NCBI RefSeq assembly: GCF_016595465.1
Contig: NZ_JAENIK010000012.1
Coordinates: 558,001-622,000, forward strand
Direction of reading: 5' to 3'
Length of the DNA: 64,000 nt
Source: Luteolibacter yonseiensis
GTDB lineage: Bacteria > Verrucomicrobiota > Verrucomicrobiia > Verrucomicrobiales > Akkermansiaceae
Shown here: positions 7,699 to 16,157 of the stretch, one piece after another
Layout: each line of letters begins with the position of its first letter
How positions within the stretch are numbered: the first letter of the stretch is position 1
Program-made: the position numbers and the translations under genes
Notes under the pieces: model-generated
Database searches by the model: none
Told to the model about the DNA's origin: nothing
What the model saw: the letters and a program-made list of their open reading frames with translations, nothing else

Positions 7699-8421
7699 AT
7701 GCAACAAGAAAAAATCACCGCGATCTTCGATCAGCAGGCGGCGACGTATGACGAGAAGTGGGGGCGGCTGGCACCGATCAACGGCGCGTTGCATCTGCTC
7801 ACCGGTTCAGTGCTCTCCGGACTTCCCACGTCGGCACGGATCCTGTGCGTGGGGGCGGGAACGGGGGCTGAGATCCTTTATCTGGCCAGGAAGTTTCCCG
7901 ATTGGCAATTCACCGCGGTCGAACCCTCCGCGGCGATGCTGGAGGTTTTCCGGTGCAGGGCGGAGGAGGCGGGGATCGCTTCACGCTGTGTCTTCCACTG
8001 CGGCTATCTCGATTCGCTTCCGCAGGATGGGTCGTTCGACGCCGCAACCTCCTTTCTGGTTTCACAATTCATCCTGGACCGCACGGACCGTGCCGGTTTT
8101 TTCCACGGCATTGCCGACAGACTTCGTCCGGAGGGTATCCTCGTCAGTTCCGATCTCGCGGGTGACATTTCCGGCACGGGCGACCGGCCGGGCTTGCTTG
8201 AGGTTTGGCTGAAGGTGATGAGAGGGAGCGGGACGATCGTGGATCCGGGGGAAATCCAACAAATGCGCGAAGCCTATACCCGGGACGTGGCGGTCCTGCT
8301 GCCTCGTGAGGTAGGAGAAATCATCGCGCTCGGCGGCTTTGATTCTCCGCTGCTTTTCTTCCAAGCCGGGATGATCCACGCTTGGCATGCCAAAAGATCT
8401 CACGGGCAAACCGATTCCTGA
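7699..8421 (+). CDS. Class I SAM-dependent methyltransferase
   Basis: A 240-residue protein with the Rossmann motif I RILCVGAGTGAEILYLA near residue 48, a motif II-like acidic residue at the end of FTAVEPSAAM, and the post-I segment DAATSFLVSQFI. The N-terminus (IFDQQAATYDEKW) is typical of the UbiE/TehB-like small-molecule methyltransferases. The ATG at 7699 was chosen because upstream in-frame sequence is unlike protein. Substrate cannot be inferred. It stands alone between the surface protein gene and a small zinc-ribbon gene, in the same direction as both. Confidence 0.85.
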   Translation: MQQEKITAIFDQQAATYDEKWGRLAPINGALHLLTGSVLSGLPTSARILCVGAGTGAEILYLARKFPDWQFTAVEPSAAMLEVFRCRAEEAGIASRCVFHCGYLDSLPQDGSFDAATSFLVSQFILDRTDRAGFFHGIADRLRPEGILVSSDLAGDISGTGDRPGLLEVWLKVMRGSGTIVDPGEIQQMREAYTRDVAVLLPREVGEIIALGGFDSPLLFFQAGMIHAWHAKRSHGQTDS

Positions 8422-8430
8422 GACTCCATT

Positions 8431-8544
8431 CATATAAACCACGGAATACACGAAATACACGGAAGTCGTGATCCCGGCTTCATCATCCGGTCCGACACAT
8501 TTGTTCTTCATTTTCGTGTATTCCGGAGATTCCGTGGTTCATAT
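8431..8544. repeat. Inverted 'accacggaatacac' intergenic repeat
   Basis: The left arm near 8434-8464 contains aaccacggaatacacgaaa. The right arm near 8511-8544 contains the reverse complement of the same words (ttttcgtgtattcc and attccgtggtt). The two are separated by about 45 bases of unrelated sequence. From memory, similar words recur as dispersed intergenic repeats in other bacterial genomes, including members of this phylum; I cannot count copies here. Confidence 0.6.
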
Positions 8545-8557
8545 CTTTTCCCCGCTC

Positions 8558-8920
8558 ATGCCATTCCGACTCTGGTATTATCTCACGAAGGTAGGATGCT
8601 TCATCCTATTCCCCATCATCGTCATCACGTTTTTCATGCCGGATGGCGGCCTGATGGGGAGGTTGGGAGCCGCCGCGATGTGGCTGATGGTCATTCTCGG
8701 TCTCACCGGTGCTTTCATGGGCGTCCGGCTGGCTTTCGGAAAACTGCGGATGCTCTGCCCTTTTTGTGGCAGGGGTGGCCGCGTGGGCGGAGACAAACAG
8801 GATGGATTGTGGATGGTGTGCGAGTCGTGCGGCTTTGTCCACGGCAGCGGGTTTCTTGGATTGAAGATCGTGAGGGAGGAAATCGAGGACGACGCGGAGG
8901 AAGGTCAAACGCCGGAGTGA
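8558..8920 (+). CDS. Small membrane protein with a C-terminal zinc ribbon (120 aa)
   Basis: Two hydrophobic helices (around YLTKVGCFILFPIIVITFF and AAAMWLMVILGLTGAFMGV) are followed by a CPFC...CESC zinc ribbon near residues 70-95 and an acidic tail. The start at 8558 gives a compact protein beginning MPFRLWYYL; the in-frame upstream extension is translated from the inverted repeat and is unlikely to be real. It has no named family that I recognise. It is one of three genes in the window combining a zinc ribbon with a membrane helix (also at 12371 and 27788), though here the order is reversed. Confidence 0.65.
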   Translation: MPFRLWYYLTKVGCFILFPIIVITFFMPDGGLMGRLGAAAMWLMVILGLTGAFMGVRLAFGKLRMLCPFCGRGGRVGGDKQDGLWMVCESCGFVHGSGFLGLKIVREEIEDDAEEGQTPE

Positions 8921-8977
8921 ACGGGTGCTTTGCAACTTGATCCGCTTCTCCGCTTCTAACAGGCTGTCCGGGAAATC

Positions 8978-10051
8978 ATGAGATTGCGCGAATCATTCCT
9001 ATCCCTGATTGTCGGATACTTGATCCCGACAGGAGCTTTGTCCGCGCAAACTTCAACCGTCGAAAATCCCGCATGGGTTTATCCGAGGTTGGAACTTCCC
9101 GAGGTGAAACCGGGGCCATTCCTCCACTCGTGGAAGCTCAAGGACGGGCGTGTGCTGAAGGGGACACCGGAAGGGCGGAAAATGAATCAGATCGTCTTGA
9201 AAAATACCAAGGGTGCGACCGCCATCCTGCCTGAAACGGATCTGGTCACCGAGGATCAGGTCCGGTTCAGGTTCTGGGAAGCGACGGCGACCCCGGCATC
9301 GCTGCCCCGGCTGGATCTGGTCTATCGCCTGACCACATCGGCACGCGGCGCCTTCGAGGTCAGGATCAACACCGAAGGAACCCGGGGCCGGGTGGAATTT
9401 CCTGTGGAAAGGAGCACGCTCATCTACGACATGGCCGACGGTGCTTTCATTTGGACGATCTACCGTGTCATGAAGGACGGCAAGATAGGCCTGGGGCAGA
9501 AACAATGGGGACGCTTCGACCAGATGCGGCTTCTCCCTTATGATCCACAACTTTTCAGCACGGATTTGCTCTGCCGGCTGTTTCTGGAAAAAGGCCCCGA
9601 ACGGGCTTCCACCAGCAAATTGACCGGATATCCCGCGCGATACATGACTTATCCGTTTCCCGCCGCGCAGGAGACAGTGCACGCCTTGAAACTGGATTAT
9701 GTTCTTGTGGAGTCCCTGACGGCTCTGGCCGGACTGTATCATTTTCTCGCCTCTCCACCTCCGGCTTCAAGCGGGGAAAATGTTTTCTATCACAAGCCGG
9801 ACATAGGAGGCCATCACGATTTCCGCAATCACATGAAACTGCTGGGCATGTCCCGTATCCTGCCGCTGCGGATGGAATGGAGCAATTCCCTGGGATCTTC
9901 CAACGATGCCGAGACCTTCAGGATCACCAAAGGGCCGTTTTCCATCGAACTTATCAGCGCGACAATCCCGGAGGGTTATCCGGCGGGGCATTTCGACATT
10001 CCTGCGGATGCCCGCACCATGTCTCCCGGATCTGTCAAAAAGGAGCGATAG
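8978..10051 (+). CDS. Secreted hypothetical protein with an SHD1-like N-terminal segment
   Basis: A 357-residue protein with a signal peptide (about residues 1-23, ending GALSAQ). Residues about 48-95 (WKLKDGRVLKG... followed by ILPETDLVTEDQ) resemble the SLA1 homology domain 1 found in many secreted planctomycete and verrucomicrobial proteins. The rest has no recognised domain. It is predicted to be periplasmic or extracellular. The gene is convergent with the large leftward gene at 10076, and a small CCGCC/GGCGG hairpin at 10058-10073 lies between the stops. Function is unknown. Confidence 0.65.
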   Translation: MRLRESFLSLIVGYLIPTGALSAQTSTVENPAWVYPRLELPEVKPGPFLHSWKLKDGRVLKGTPEGRKMNQIVLKNTKGATAILPETDLVTEDQVRFRFWEATATPASLPRLDLVYRLTTSARGAFEVRINTEGTRGRVEFPVERSTLIYDMADGAFIWTIYRVMKDGKIGLGQKQWGRFDQMRLLPYDPQLFSTDLLCRLFLEKGPERASTSKLTGYPARYMTYPFPAAQETVHALKLDYVLVESLTALAGLYHFLASPPPASSGENVFYHKPDIGGHHDFRNHMKLLGMSRILPLRMEWSNSLGSSNDAETFRITKGPFSIELISATIPEGYPAGHFDIPADARTMSPGSVKKER

Positions 10052-10075
10052 CGTGTCCGCCCGCTCCGGCGGTTG

Positions 10076-12223
10076 TCAAAAAACGAGGTCGAGCACACGA
10101 GGGCGGGATTCGTTCGGAAAGCGCACGTGAAGAAGCCCGTCACCGTGGTTGAATCCGGTGATCTCCCGACCGTCCAGTCTCACGGATTTCGGGACCTTTC
10201 CGGTGGCGATGAGGAGGACGGCGGGCGTGTCGGTGATGCCTTCGACGGTCCATGAGTTCTCCCTGAGGGGCAGGGCCTTGCAGGCGGATGCGAGAACCTG
10301 CGGATTGTCGGATTTTTTCACCGCATCCAGATCCAGCAGGAAGTAGCGGCTGCCCGGGGTGACGGAGAAGGATTTCTGGACGGAGAGGGTGGGGTCGAAA
10401 AGATTCACGAACCGGCCGGTGAGGGTTGCCGCCGGACCAGAAATGGATTCATCCAGACCTGCGGCGATCTGATAGGGACCGCGTTTGAGGGACAAATGGT
10501 TGGTTTCCTTCCAAGTGAGGCGGGCAAGAGCGGCCGCCTGCTTGAGAGTGTCCATGAGCCGGCGTTCGCTCTCTTCGCCGAGGGCGAATGTGGCGGGATT
10601 CTCGCGGAGCCAGATGACGGAGCCTTTTCCAACGGAGACGGGTGCGCCATTGAATTGTCCGTCCTTGAGGCCCAGGGCATCGAAGAGATGGTTGCGTGGG
10701 ATGAGCGTGGTTTTGCCCTGTTCATTCCACCATTCGCGGGCCTGGTTATACGGATCCTTGTCGTCATCGGCGATGATGAGGACGCCACCTTTTTTGACCC
10801 AGTCGGCGAGTGGTTGGTGGACCTCGGGGGATTGCGGCTTCTGGCCGGTGTAGCTGAGGAGGAGGACTTTCTGGGTGTCGAGGAAATGAGGCAGCGGGAC
10901 GTTTTCGAGCTGGACCGGAGTGACCGGGATGCCGCGCTTGAGGGGTGGGAGGGCGAGCCCGTAGAAGTGTGCCATGTGCGGATCGCTCGGAGTGGGTTGC
11001 TCACGCTGGAACATGAGGGAGTCGCTGATGAGGACACCGATGCCCTGGGTGCCGCAATCCCATTTGATGTCGGCCTGGTTCATGTCGTTGAGGGCGTTGC
11101 CGACGATCTGGAGTTCGGTGGCATATTCGGGCGGAATGGTTTTCGCGTCCTCCGCACCACGCGGATATTTTCCGCCAAAGATGCGTTCGGGCCAGGGGGC
11201 GACTTCATATTTGGAAACGTCCGGCTGGAGCAGCGAGGCGGTGAGGGTGGATTCCCAGTTGGTCCGGTAGTCCGTCCAGTCGTGGCGGGGATTGTCCTCG
11301 ATCGGGTCGTTCAGATACCAGACGGAGCGGCCCGTGGCACGGACGAGGTTCTGCATGGCACCATATTCCAGGAAGGCGGTCTCGAAGGTACGCTCCTTGA
11401 GTTTTCCCCGGAAATGGTTCGGGGTGCGGGACGTGCCGGTCCAGACCTGGGCGATGTAGCCATCGCAGCCGTCCAGCATGGCGAGGCTGGATTGCGGGCT
11501 GACGATGCACCAATGGGCGTAGTTGATCAGCGAGTGGGTGGGAACGTAGCAGCGGACGTGTTTTCCGGTGCGTTTGTTGAAGGCCTGGACGTGGTTGAAA
11601 ACCTGCTGGAGGGCGCGGCGGTAGAGAAAATACTTGAGCTTGGAGGCCCGCCACTGTGCGTCCGGAGTGGAATGGGGTGGCTGCCATTCCTCCTGATAAT
11701 AGGACCGCCACTCGCGTTTGAATCCTTCCGAGTATCCGGCGCGCGCCCAGAACTCCGGTTCTTCCAGATGCACCGCCTCGACCCCGGCATCAAGAGCCTT
11801 CTGGACGCCCACGCAGAGGAACTCTCCGTAGTTTTCCGCCGGGCACATGTAATAGACGTCGCCACCGTGGCTGATTTTCTTGCCATTGCGATCGGTCTGA
11901 GCGTTGTCCTCATGGTTTTTCCCATCGAATCGCCCGTAGAGATAGTCCTGGTAGTTGCCCCAGGCGACACCGGTCATGAGATGCACGCGATAGCCGCGGT
12001 CCCTCCAGGTGGCGACACGTTCCGGCAGCGTGGCATCGATTCCATAGCAAATGGCGACATCCGAGCGGAGGTTGCCTTGGGGGCTCCAGGGCTTGGAGGT
12101 TTGAAAACAGGTGCGTTCCAATGTATCGAGCGGGTCTTTGGGGAACGCCGGGGGAGCTTCCTGGGCGGAAACACAAGGACTTAGGAGGGCACACAGGGCG
12201 AGGAATGGCGGCCGGTAGTTCAT
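10076..12223 (-). CDS. Large secreted protein, possible TIM-barrel glycosidase-like
   Basis: A 715-residue exported protein with signal peptide MNYRPPFLALCALLSPCVSAQ. The first about 400 residues look like an alpha/beta barrel, with GVEAVHLEEPEFWARAGYSE (paired acidic residues after a strand) and repeated Trp/Tyr-rich loops as in glycoside hydrolases acting on sugars. Residues about 430-560 contain DWVKKGGVLIIADDDKDPYN, a Rossmann-like strand-turn typical of the amidotransferase-fold second domain of beta-galactosidase-like enzymes. A beta-rich C-terminus follows (AGLDESISGPAATLTGRFVN). No catalytic pair can be assigned confidently, so activity is inferred from fold style only. It is monocistronic between two rightward genes. 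Confidence 0.6.
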   Translation of the reverse strand: MNYRPPFLALCALLSPCVSAQEAPPAFPKDPLDTLERTCFQTSKPWSPQGNLRSDVAICYGIDATLPERVATWRDRGYRVHLMTGVAWGNYQDYLYGRFDGKNHEDNAQTDRNGKKISHGGDVYYMCPAENYGEFLCVGVQKALDAGVEAVHLEEPEFWARAGYSEGFKREWRSYYQEEWQPPHSTPDAQWRASKLKYFLYRRALQQVFNHVQAFNKRTGKHVRCYVPTHSLINYAHWCIVSPQSSLAMLDGCDGYIAQVWTGTSRTPNHFRGKLKERTFETAFLEYGAMQNLVRATGRSVWYLNDPIEDNPRHDWTDYRTNWESTLTASLLQPDVSKYEVAPWPERIFGGKYPRGAEDAKTIPPEYATELQIVGNALNDMNQADIKWDCGTQGIGVLISDSLMFQREQPTPSDPHMAHFYGLALPPLKRGIPVTPVQLENVPLPHFLDTQKVLLLSYTGQKPQSPEVHQPLADWVKKGGVLIIADDDKDPYNQAREWWNEQGKTTLIPRNHLFDALGLKDGQFNGAPVSVGKGSVIWLRENPATFALGEESERRLMDTLKQAAALARLTWKETNHLSLKRGPYQIAAGLDESISGPAATLTGRFVNLFDPTLSVQKSFSVTPGSRYFLLDLDAVKKSDNPQVLASACKALPLRENSWTVEGITDTPAVLLIATGKVPKSVRLDGREITGFNHGDGLLHVRFPNESRPRVLDLVF

Positions 12224-12370
12224 TTCAATGACTTGTCCTACGCTGGGGCGACGTGATTCCTACCGGAAAACTCGCTCCGGATTTTTTCCGGGGGACTGGG
12301 GTGGATTTTCACCACCTCAATGCTTGCAGACCGCTGTGGGCTGGCGACAGTCTGTGGCGTGTCAGAGACG

Positions 12371-13486
12371 ATGGAAAGCGCCCGCCGGTGGAGTGGTTAT
12401 GTGTGTCCGGATTGCCGGTTCGTGTTTCGCGTGCCGAGGGATCATGATGGCAAGGGGATCGTGTGTCCCAGTTGCAGGCGCTTGTTGAAGATTCCAACCG
12501 CCAACGATGTTCCTCCTCCGTTGATGACCACGGTGCGTCGGATGGTGGTGGAGGAGCCCGTGGCGGATGCGGAGCCGCAGGTGTTGAAAAAACGCCGTCG
12601 CGGCAGGAAAGCGGGGGGCTCCGACCAACATTCCTGGGAGCAACAGCCCCGCTCTTCACGATCCGGGCGTGGTGAAAACCGGCAAATGCGGATGATGCTG
12701 ATCGGTGGAAGTGTTCTTTTCGCACTGATCGTGGGAGGTGCGGTGGTTTTGCTCAACTCCGGCAGCAAGCCGGCGGTTCCCGAAAAAGTTGCCGTCTCCA
12801 ATCCGGATGGCGGAAAACAAATCGTCCCGGAGGCCGCCGTGCGCGGGGAAGCCGCCCTGCTCAAGGATGCCGAGCCGCTCGCGAAAAAATTTCTGGAAGC
12901 GAAGTCCGTGGACGAATTGCTCCCTTTGATCCGCAACCCGGAAGTGGCGGAGTCCAGGATGAGGACTTTTCATCCTGACGGGAAAGTCAGCCCGCCGGGA
13001 TTGTCGAAATTCAACTCCAGCGGAGAGGCCTCCGTGTTGGGCCATCTGCTATCCCTGCATGTCACCACCCGCGACCTGGACACGAAGGCCATCGCATTTG
13101 TCGACACTCCGGAGGGCCTGAAGGTCGACTGGGAGAGCTGGGTGGGCTGGTCGGAAATGTCGTGGGATGATTTTATCAGAACCAAGCCGACCACCGGCCA
13201 TGTTTTCCGGGTGACGCTGTCCGCGGTGGAGTATTACAATTTCGCCTTCACGGATGAAAAGAAGTGGAAATCCTACCGGCTCATTTCCACGGACGGCGAG
13301 AGATCGTTTTATGGTTATGTCGAAAAAGGCACCCTTCTCGATCAGAAAATCCACCTCGACTCGGATACCAAAAGCCTCGCTCTCATGCTTTCCCTGAAAT
13401 ATCCGAAAGGTGCCACTTCGGGAACCCAGGTGGAGATCGAGCGTTTCGTGACGGATGGCTGGGTGGAAAACACGGAGGAAAAATGA
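12371..13486 (+). CDS. Zinc-ribbon protein with one membrane helix (371 aa)
   Basis: The N-terminus carries a four-Cys ribbon (YVCPDCRFVFRVP then IVCPSCRRLLKIP, residues about 9-43) of the MJ0042-like type. A Lys/Arg-rich disordered linker follows, then one membrane helix near residue 110 (MLIGGSVLFALIVGGAVVLL) and a 240-residue C-terminal domain that should be extracytoplasmic. That domain contains WVGWSEMSWDDF and resembles no enzyme I know. The start at 12371 puts the ribbon at the N-terminus as in the gene at 27788. Its stop overlaps the next gene by ATGA, which suggests a functional link with the conserved protein at 13483. Confidence 0.7.
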   Translation: MESARRWSGYVCPDCRFVFRVPRDHDGKGIVCPSCRRLLKIPTANDVPPPLMTTVRRMVVEEPVADAEPQVLKKRRRGRKAGGSDQHSWEQQPRSSRSGRGENRQMRMMLIGGSVLFALIVGGAVVLLNSGSKPAVPEKVAVSNPDGGKQIVPEAAVRGEAALLKDAEPLAKKFLEAKSVDELLPLIRNPEVAESRMRTFHPDGKVSPPGLSKFNSSGEASVLGHLLSLHVTTRDLDTKAIAFVDTPEGLKVDWESWVGWSEMSWDDFIRTKPTTGHVFRVTLSAVEYYNFAFTDEKKWKSYRLISTDGERSFYGYVEKGTLLDQKIHLDSDTKSLALMLSLKYPKGATSGTQVEIERFVTDGWVENTEEK

Positions 13487-14871
13487 CACAAACGACACTG
13501 GAAAAAGCGCAGGAACTGAACCTGGACCCCATGGTTTACGGCACCTTCGCTGAAATCGGCGCTGGGCAGGAAACCACGAATCACTTCTTCCGCGCGTCAG
13601 GCACGGCGGGAATGGTGGCGAAGACCATCTCCGCCTACGACATGACGATGAGCGACGCCATCTACGGCCAGGCGGAGCGTTATGTCTCCGCCGCGAGGCT
13701 CTCCTCGATGATCGAGCACGAATATGCCATCCTGTTGGAGCGACTGGCTCCGAAACGTGGTGAAAACACGACATTCTTCTCCTTCTGCAACACCGTGCGC
13801 GCCCGCGGCTGGCAGGACAATGGCGAGTGCCACGGCTGGCTCGGCATCCGTTTCCAGATGAAACCGGGTGATCCGCCTTCCGACGTGGTGCTCCACGTCA
13901 GATTGCTGGATGTCAGAACCATCGACCAGATGGAAGCGCTCGGCGTCGTCGGGGTGAATCTGATCCATTCCGTATTCCGTCACCGCGGTCATTTGCAGAA
14001 ATTCGTCGAATCCCTGGTGGACAATCTCGTCCCGGGGCGGGTGGAAGTGGACCTGCTGAAATTCACCGGCCACGGATACGGCTTTTTCGACAACCGGCTC
14101 TGCGCCCTGCAACTGGTGGAAAGCGGTCTGACGGATGCGACCATGTTCCTGCCGAGCGGCGAGGTCGTGCAACCCGCCGAAGCGCTTTACCGCCACCCCG
14201 TCCTGCTGCTTCGCGGCAGTTTCGATCCGGTGATGAAGGTGCATCTCAAGATGTTGGAACAGGCGCGCGACGGGTTCGTGAACTCCCTCAGCGATACCGA
14301 CCGCGTCTCTGCCATCGAGTTGTGCGAGATCTCCATGCACAACCTGCTGCGTGGCCGCGGGGTGGATCCCGTGGATTTCCTCGACCGTGCGGACGCGCTG
14401 CAATCGTTGGGCAAAACCGTGCTGCTGTCGCGCTGCGCGGAGTTCCACCGCATCGCCGCATTCCTGCACCGCTATACCAACAAGCCCGTGGGTATCATCC
14501 TCAGCATCGGGCTGCTGAACGAGCTTTTCAAACCGAAGTGGTCGGAAAAGCTGGCCGGGGGCTTGTTGGAGTCGTTCGGGCGGTTGTTCAAGGAGGGGGT
14601 GACGCTGCACGTTTTCCCGTGGAAAAACCGTCGCAACGGGGAGTTGGTCACCGCGGATACATTCCGTGCGCCGGAGGACAGCGTGCACCTCTACCGCCAC
14701 TTCCTCGCGAACGGGCGCATCCAGTCGATTCCGTGCGAGGACGATTTCGTCCTTTCCTACACCGGGCGCGATGTTTGCCGGATGATCAATGCCAAGGACG
14801 AGGACTGGCACAAGCTCGTGCCCGAGGTCGCATGGACCATGGCCGAGCGCCACGCCAAATTACGCGAATGA
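13483..14871 (+). CDS. Conserved hypothetical protein (462 aa)
   Basis: A soluble protein starting MTQTTLEKAQELNLDP, followed by a well-conserved-looking YGTFAEIGAGQE and AKTISAYDMTMSDAIYG. I recall relatives in many bacteria, often labelled with misleading names such as TonB-dependent receptor, but there is no beta-barrel, plug domain or signal peptide here, so that label does not fit. The fold looks alpha/beta (VNLIHSVFRHRGHLQKF and GKTVLLSRCAEFHR). The start at 13483 overlaps the stop of the zinc-ribbon gene by four bases, implying translational coupling. Function is unknown; a cytoplasmic enzyme or structural role is possible. Confidence 0.8.
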   Translation: MTQTTLEKAQELNLDPMVYGTFAEIGAGQETTNHFFRASGTAGMVAKTISAYDMTMSDAIYGQAERYVSAARLSSMIEHEYAILLERLAPKRGENTTFFSFCNTVRARGWQDNGECHGWLGIRFQMKPGDPPSDVVLHVRLLDVRTIDQMEALGVVGVNLIHSVFRHRGHLQKFVESLVDNLVPGRVEVDLLKFTGHGYGFFDNRLCALQLVESGLTDATMFLPSGEVVQPAEALYRHPVLLLRGSFDPVMKVHLKMLEQARDGFVNSLSDTDRVSAIELCEISMHNLLRGRGVDPVDFLDRADALQSLGKTVLLSRCAEFHRIAAFLHRYTNKPVGIILSIGLLNELFKPKWSEKLAGGLLESFGRLFKEGVTLHVFPWKNRRNGELVTADTFRAPEDSVHLYRHFLANGRIQSIPCEDDFVLSYTGRDVCRMINAKDEDWHKLVPEVAWTMAERHAKLRE

Positions 14872-14994
14872 CCGCCCGGTTGTCTTGCGAACCCTGGATC
14901 ACGGCAGCCTGGCAAATTCCCGCAACCGGGGCTGTTTTCGTTCTTCCTCACCCACGCTCTTGACCGCGGCGTGAGAGGGTTTTACGACTTCCGG

Positions 14995-15705
14995 ATGACA
15001 CCGCTTTACGAAGGAAAGGCCAAGCGCCTCTGGGCAACCGAAAATCCGGACACCCTGCGCATGGAGTTCAAGAACGACGCCACCGCCTTCAACGGTGAGA
15101 AAAAGGCGCAGTTCGAAGACAAGGGCCGCCTCAACAACGAGATCAGCACCCTCATTTACGGATTTCTCGAAGAAGCGGGCGTGCCCACCCACTTCGTCCG
15201 CAAGATCGACGACACGAACGTCGAGGTGAAAAAAGTCACCATCCTGATGGTGGAGGTCATCATCCGCAACATTTCCGCAGGCAGCTACTGCAAGCGCACC
15301 GGTACGGAAGAGGGCAAGGTGTTCTCCCAGCCGATCATCGAGTTTTCCTACAAATCCGACGAACTCGGCGACCCTCTCATCAACGACGACTACATCCGGG
15401 AGATGGGCCTCGCCACCCCGGAAGACCTCGCACACCTGCGCGCTTCCGCGCTGAAGGTGAACGCCATTCTCATCGACTTCTTCGCCAAAGCCGGTCTCAA
15501 GCTCGTCGATTTCAAACTCGAGTTCGGCCGCCTCGTCTCGGATCCATCCGTCATCGTCCTCGCTGACGAGATCAGCCCCGACGGCTGCCGCCTGTGGGAC
15601 CTCAAGACCGGCGAGAAAATGGACAAGGACCGCTTCCGCCGCGACCTCGGCGGCGTGATGGAGGCGTATCAGGAAGTTCTCGGACGCCTGAAATCCAACA
15701 GCTGA
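14995..15705 (+). CDS. purC: Phosphoribosylaminoimidazole-succinocarboxamide synthase (SAICAR synthase)
   Basis: PurC joins CAIR and aspartate using ATP in the eighth step of de novo IMP synthesis in the cytoplasm. The 236-residue protein has the family N-terminus LYEGKAKRLW (nucleotide-binding strand), NDATAFNGEKKAQFEDKG, the substrate-binding VRNISAGSYCKRTG-like segment and the C-terminal DEISPDGCRLWD motif. The length is normal. The ATG at 14995 matches the usual N-terminus better than the GTG at 14971. The gene follows the conserved hypothetical gene by 123 bases and has no purine operon partners beside it; purU, guaB and guaA are elsewhere in the window. Confidence 0.97.
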   Translation: MTPLYEGKAKRLWATENPDTLRMEFKNDATAFNGEKKAQFEDKGRLNNEISTLIYGFLEEAGVPTHFVRKIDDTNVEVKKVTILMVEVIIRNISAGSYCKRTGTEEGKVFSQPIIEFSYKSDELGDPLINDDYIREMGLATPEDLAHLRASALKVNAILIDFFAKAGLKLVDFKLEFGRLVSDPSVIVLADEISPDGCRLWDLKTGEKMDKDRFRRDLGGVMEAYQEVLGRLKSNS

Positions 15706-15988
15706 CCCGCTGCGGACACGGGCCATGATACGCCGGATACCTGTTCCGGCTCATCTGGTTGCTAGCCTATTTGGAAACCACCACCGGCTGACCGTTGATG
15801 GAGGTTTCCGGTATGGATCGCTCGCATCTGCGTCGGTGTCTGAGATCTGGTTTATCCTCAATAAACGTTGAAATTTTGTCTATTGAGCCCGAAAACCGTC
15901 CTAACGGACAAAATGAAAACCATTTGTCGCCCTGGTGACCCTCGGCTGGTTATGCGGGTCGAGTGGCCGGGATGTGTCCGGCTTTTTT
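15706..15988 (+). terminator. Noncoding region after purC ending in a terminator-like hairpin
   Basis: No gene is visible between purC and the SulP gene (about 450 bases). A GGAAACC/GGTTTCC inverted repeat lies within about 15770-15812. At 15966-15988, GCCGG pairs with CCGGC across seven bases and runs straight into TTTTTT, a classic intrinsic terminator form. It lies 260 bases past the purC stop, so it may end a long 3' tail, a small RNA, or a leader of the downstream transporter. Confidence 0.6.
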
Positions 15989-16157
15989 GAGATCGCGCAG
16001 CTCCGTGCCGGACCCGGTGAGATGGCGCTACCGTGAATGAGGGACGCCGTCCGGCGCGCATGTTGGTTTGATCGTATGAGGGAATCCGGTGGATTTCCTT
16101 CCTGTTTTCCCGCCGATCAGACGTCCGCCATTTCTTCACATCACTGATTTCCAATTC

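Noticed and set aside
10496-12184. Long open frame on the + strand, opposite the 715-aa secreted protein
   Set aside because: It is the mirror of a gene with a clear signal peptide; its translation is acidic, compositionally odd and has no motif. GC-rich DNA with third-position bias makes such shadows common.
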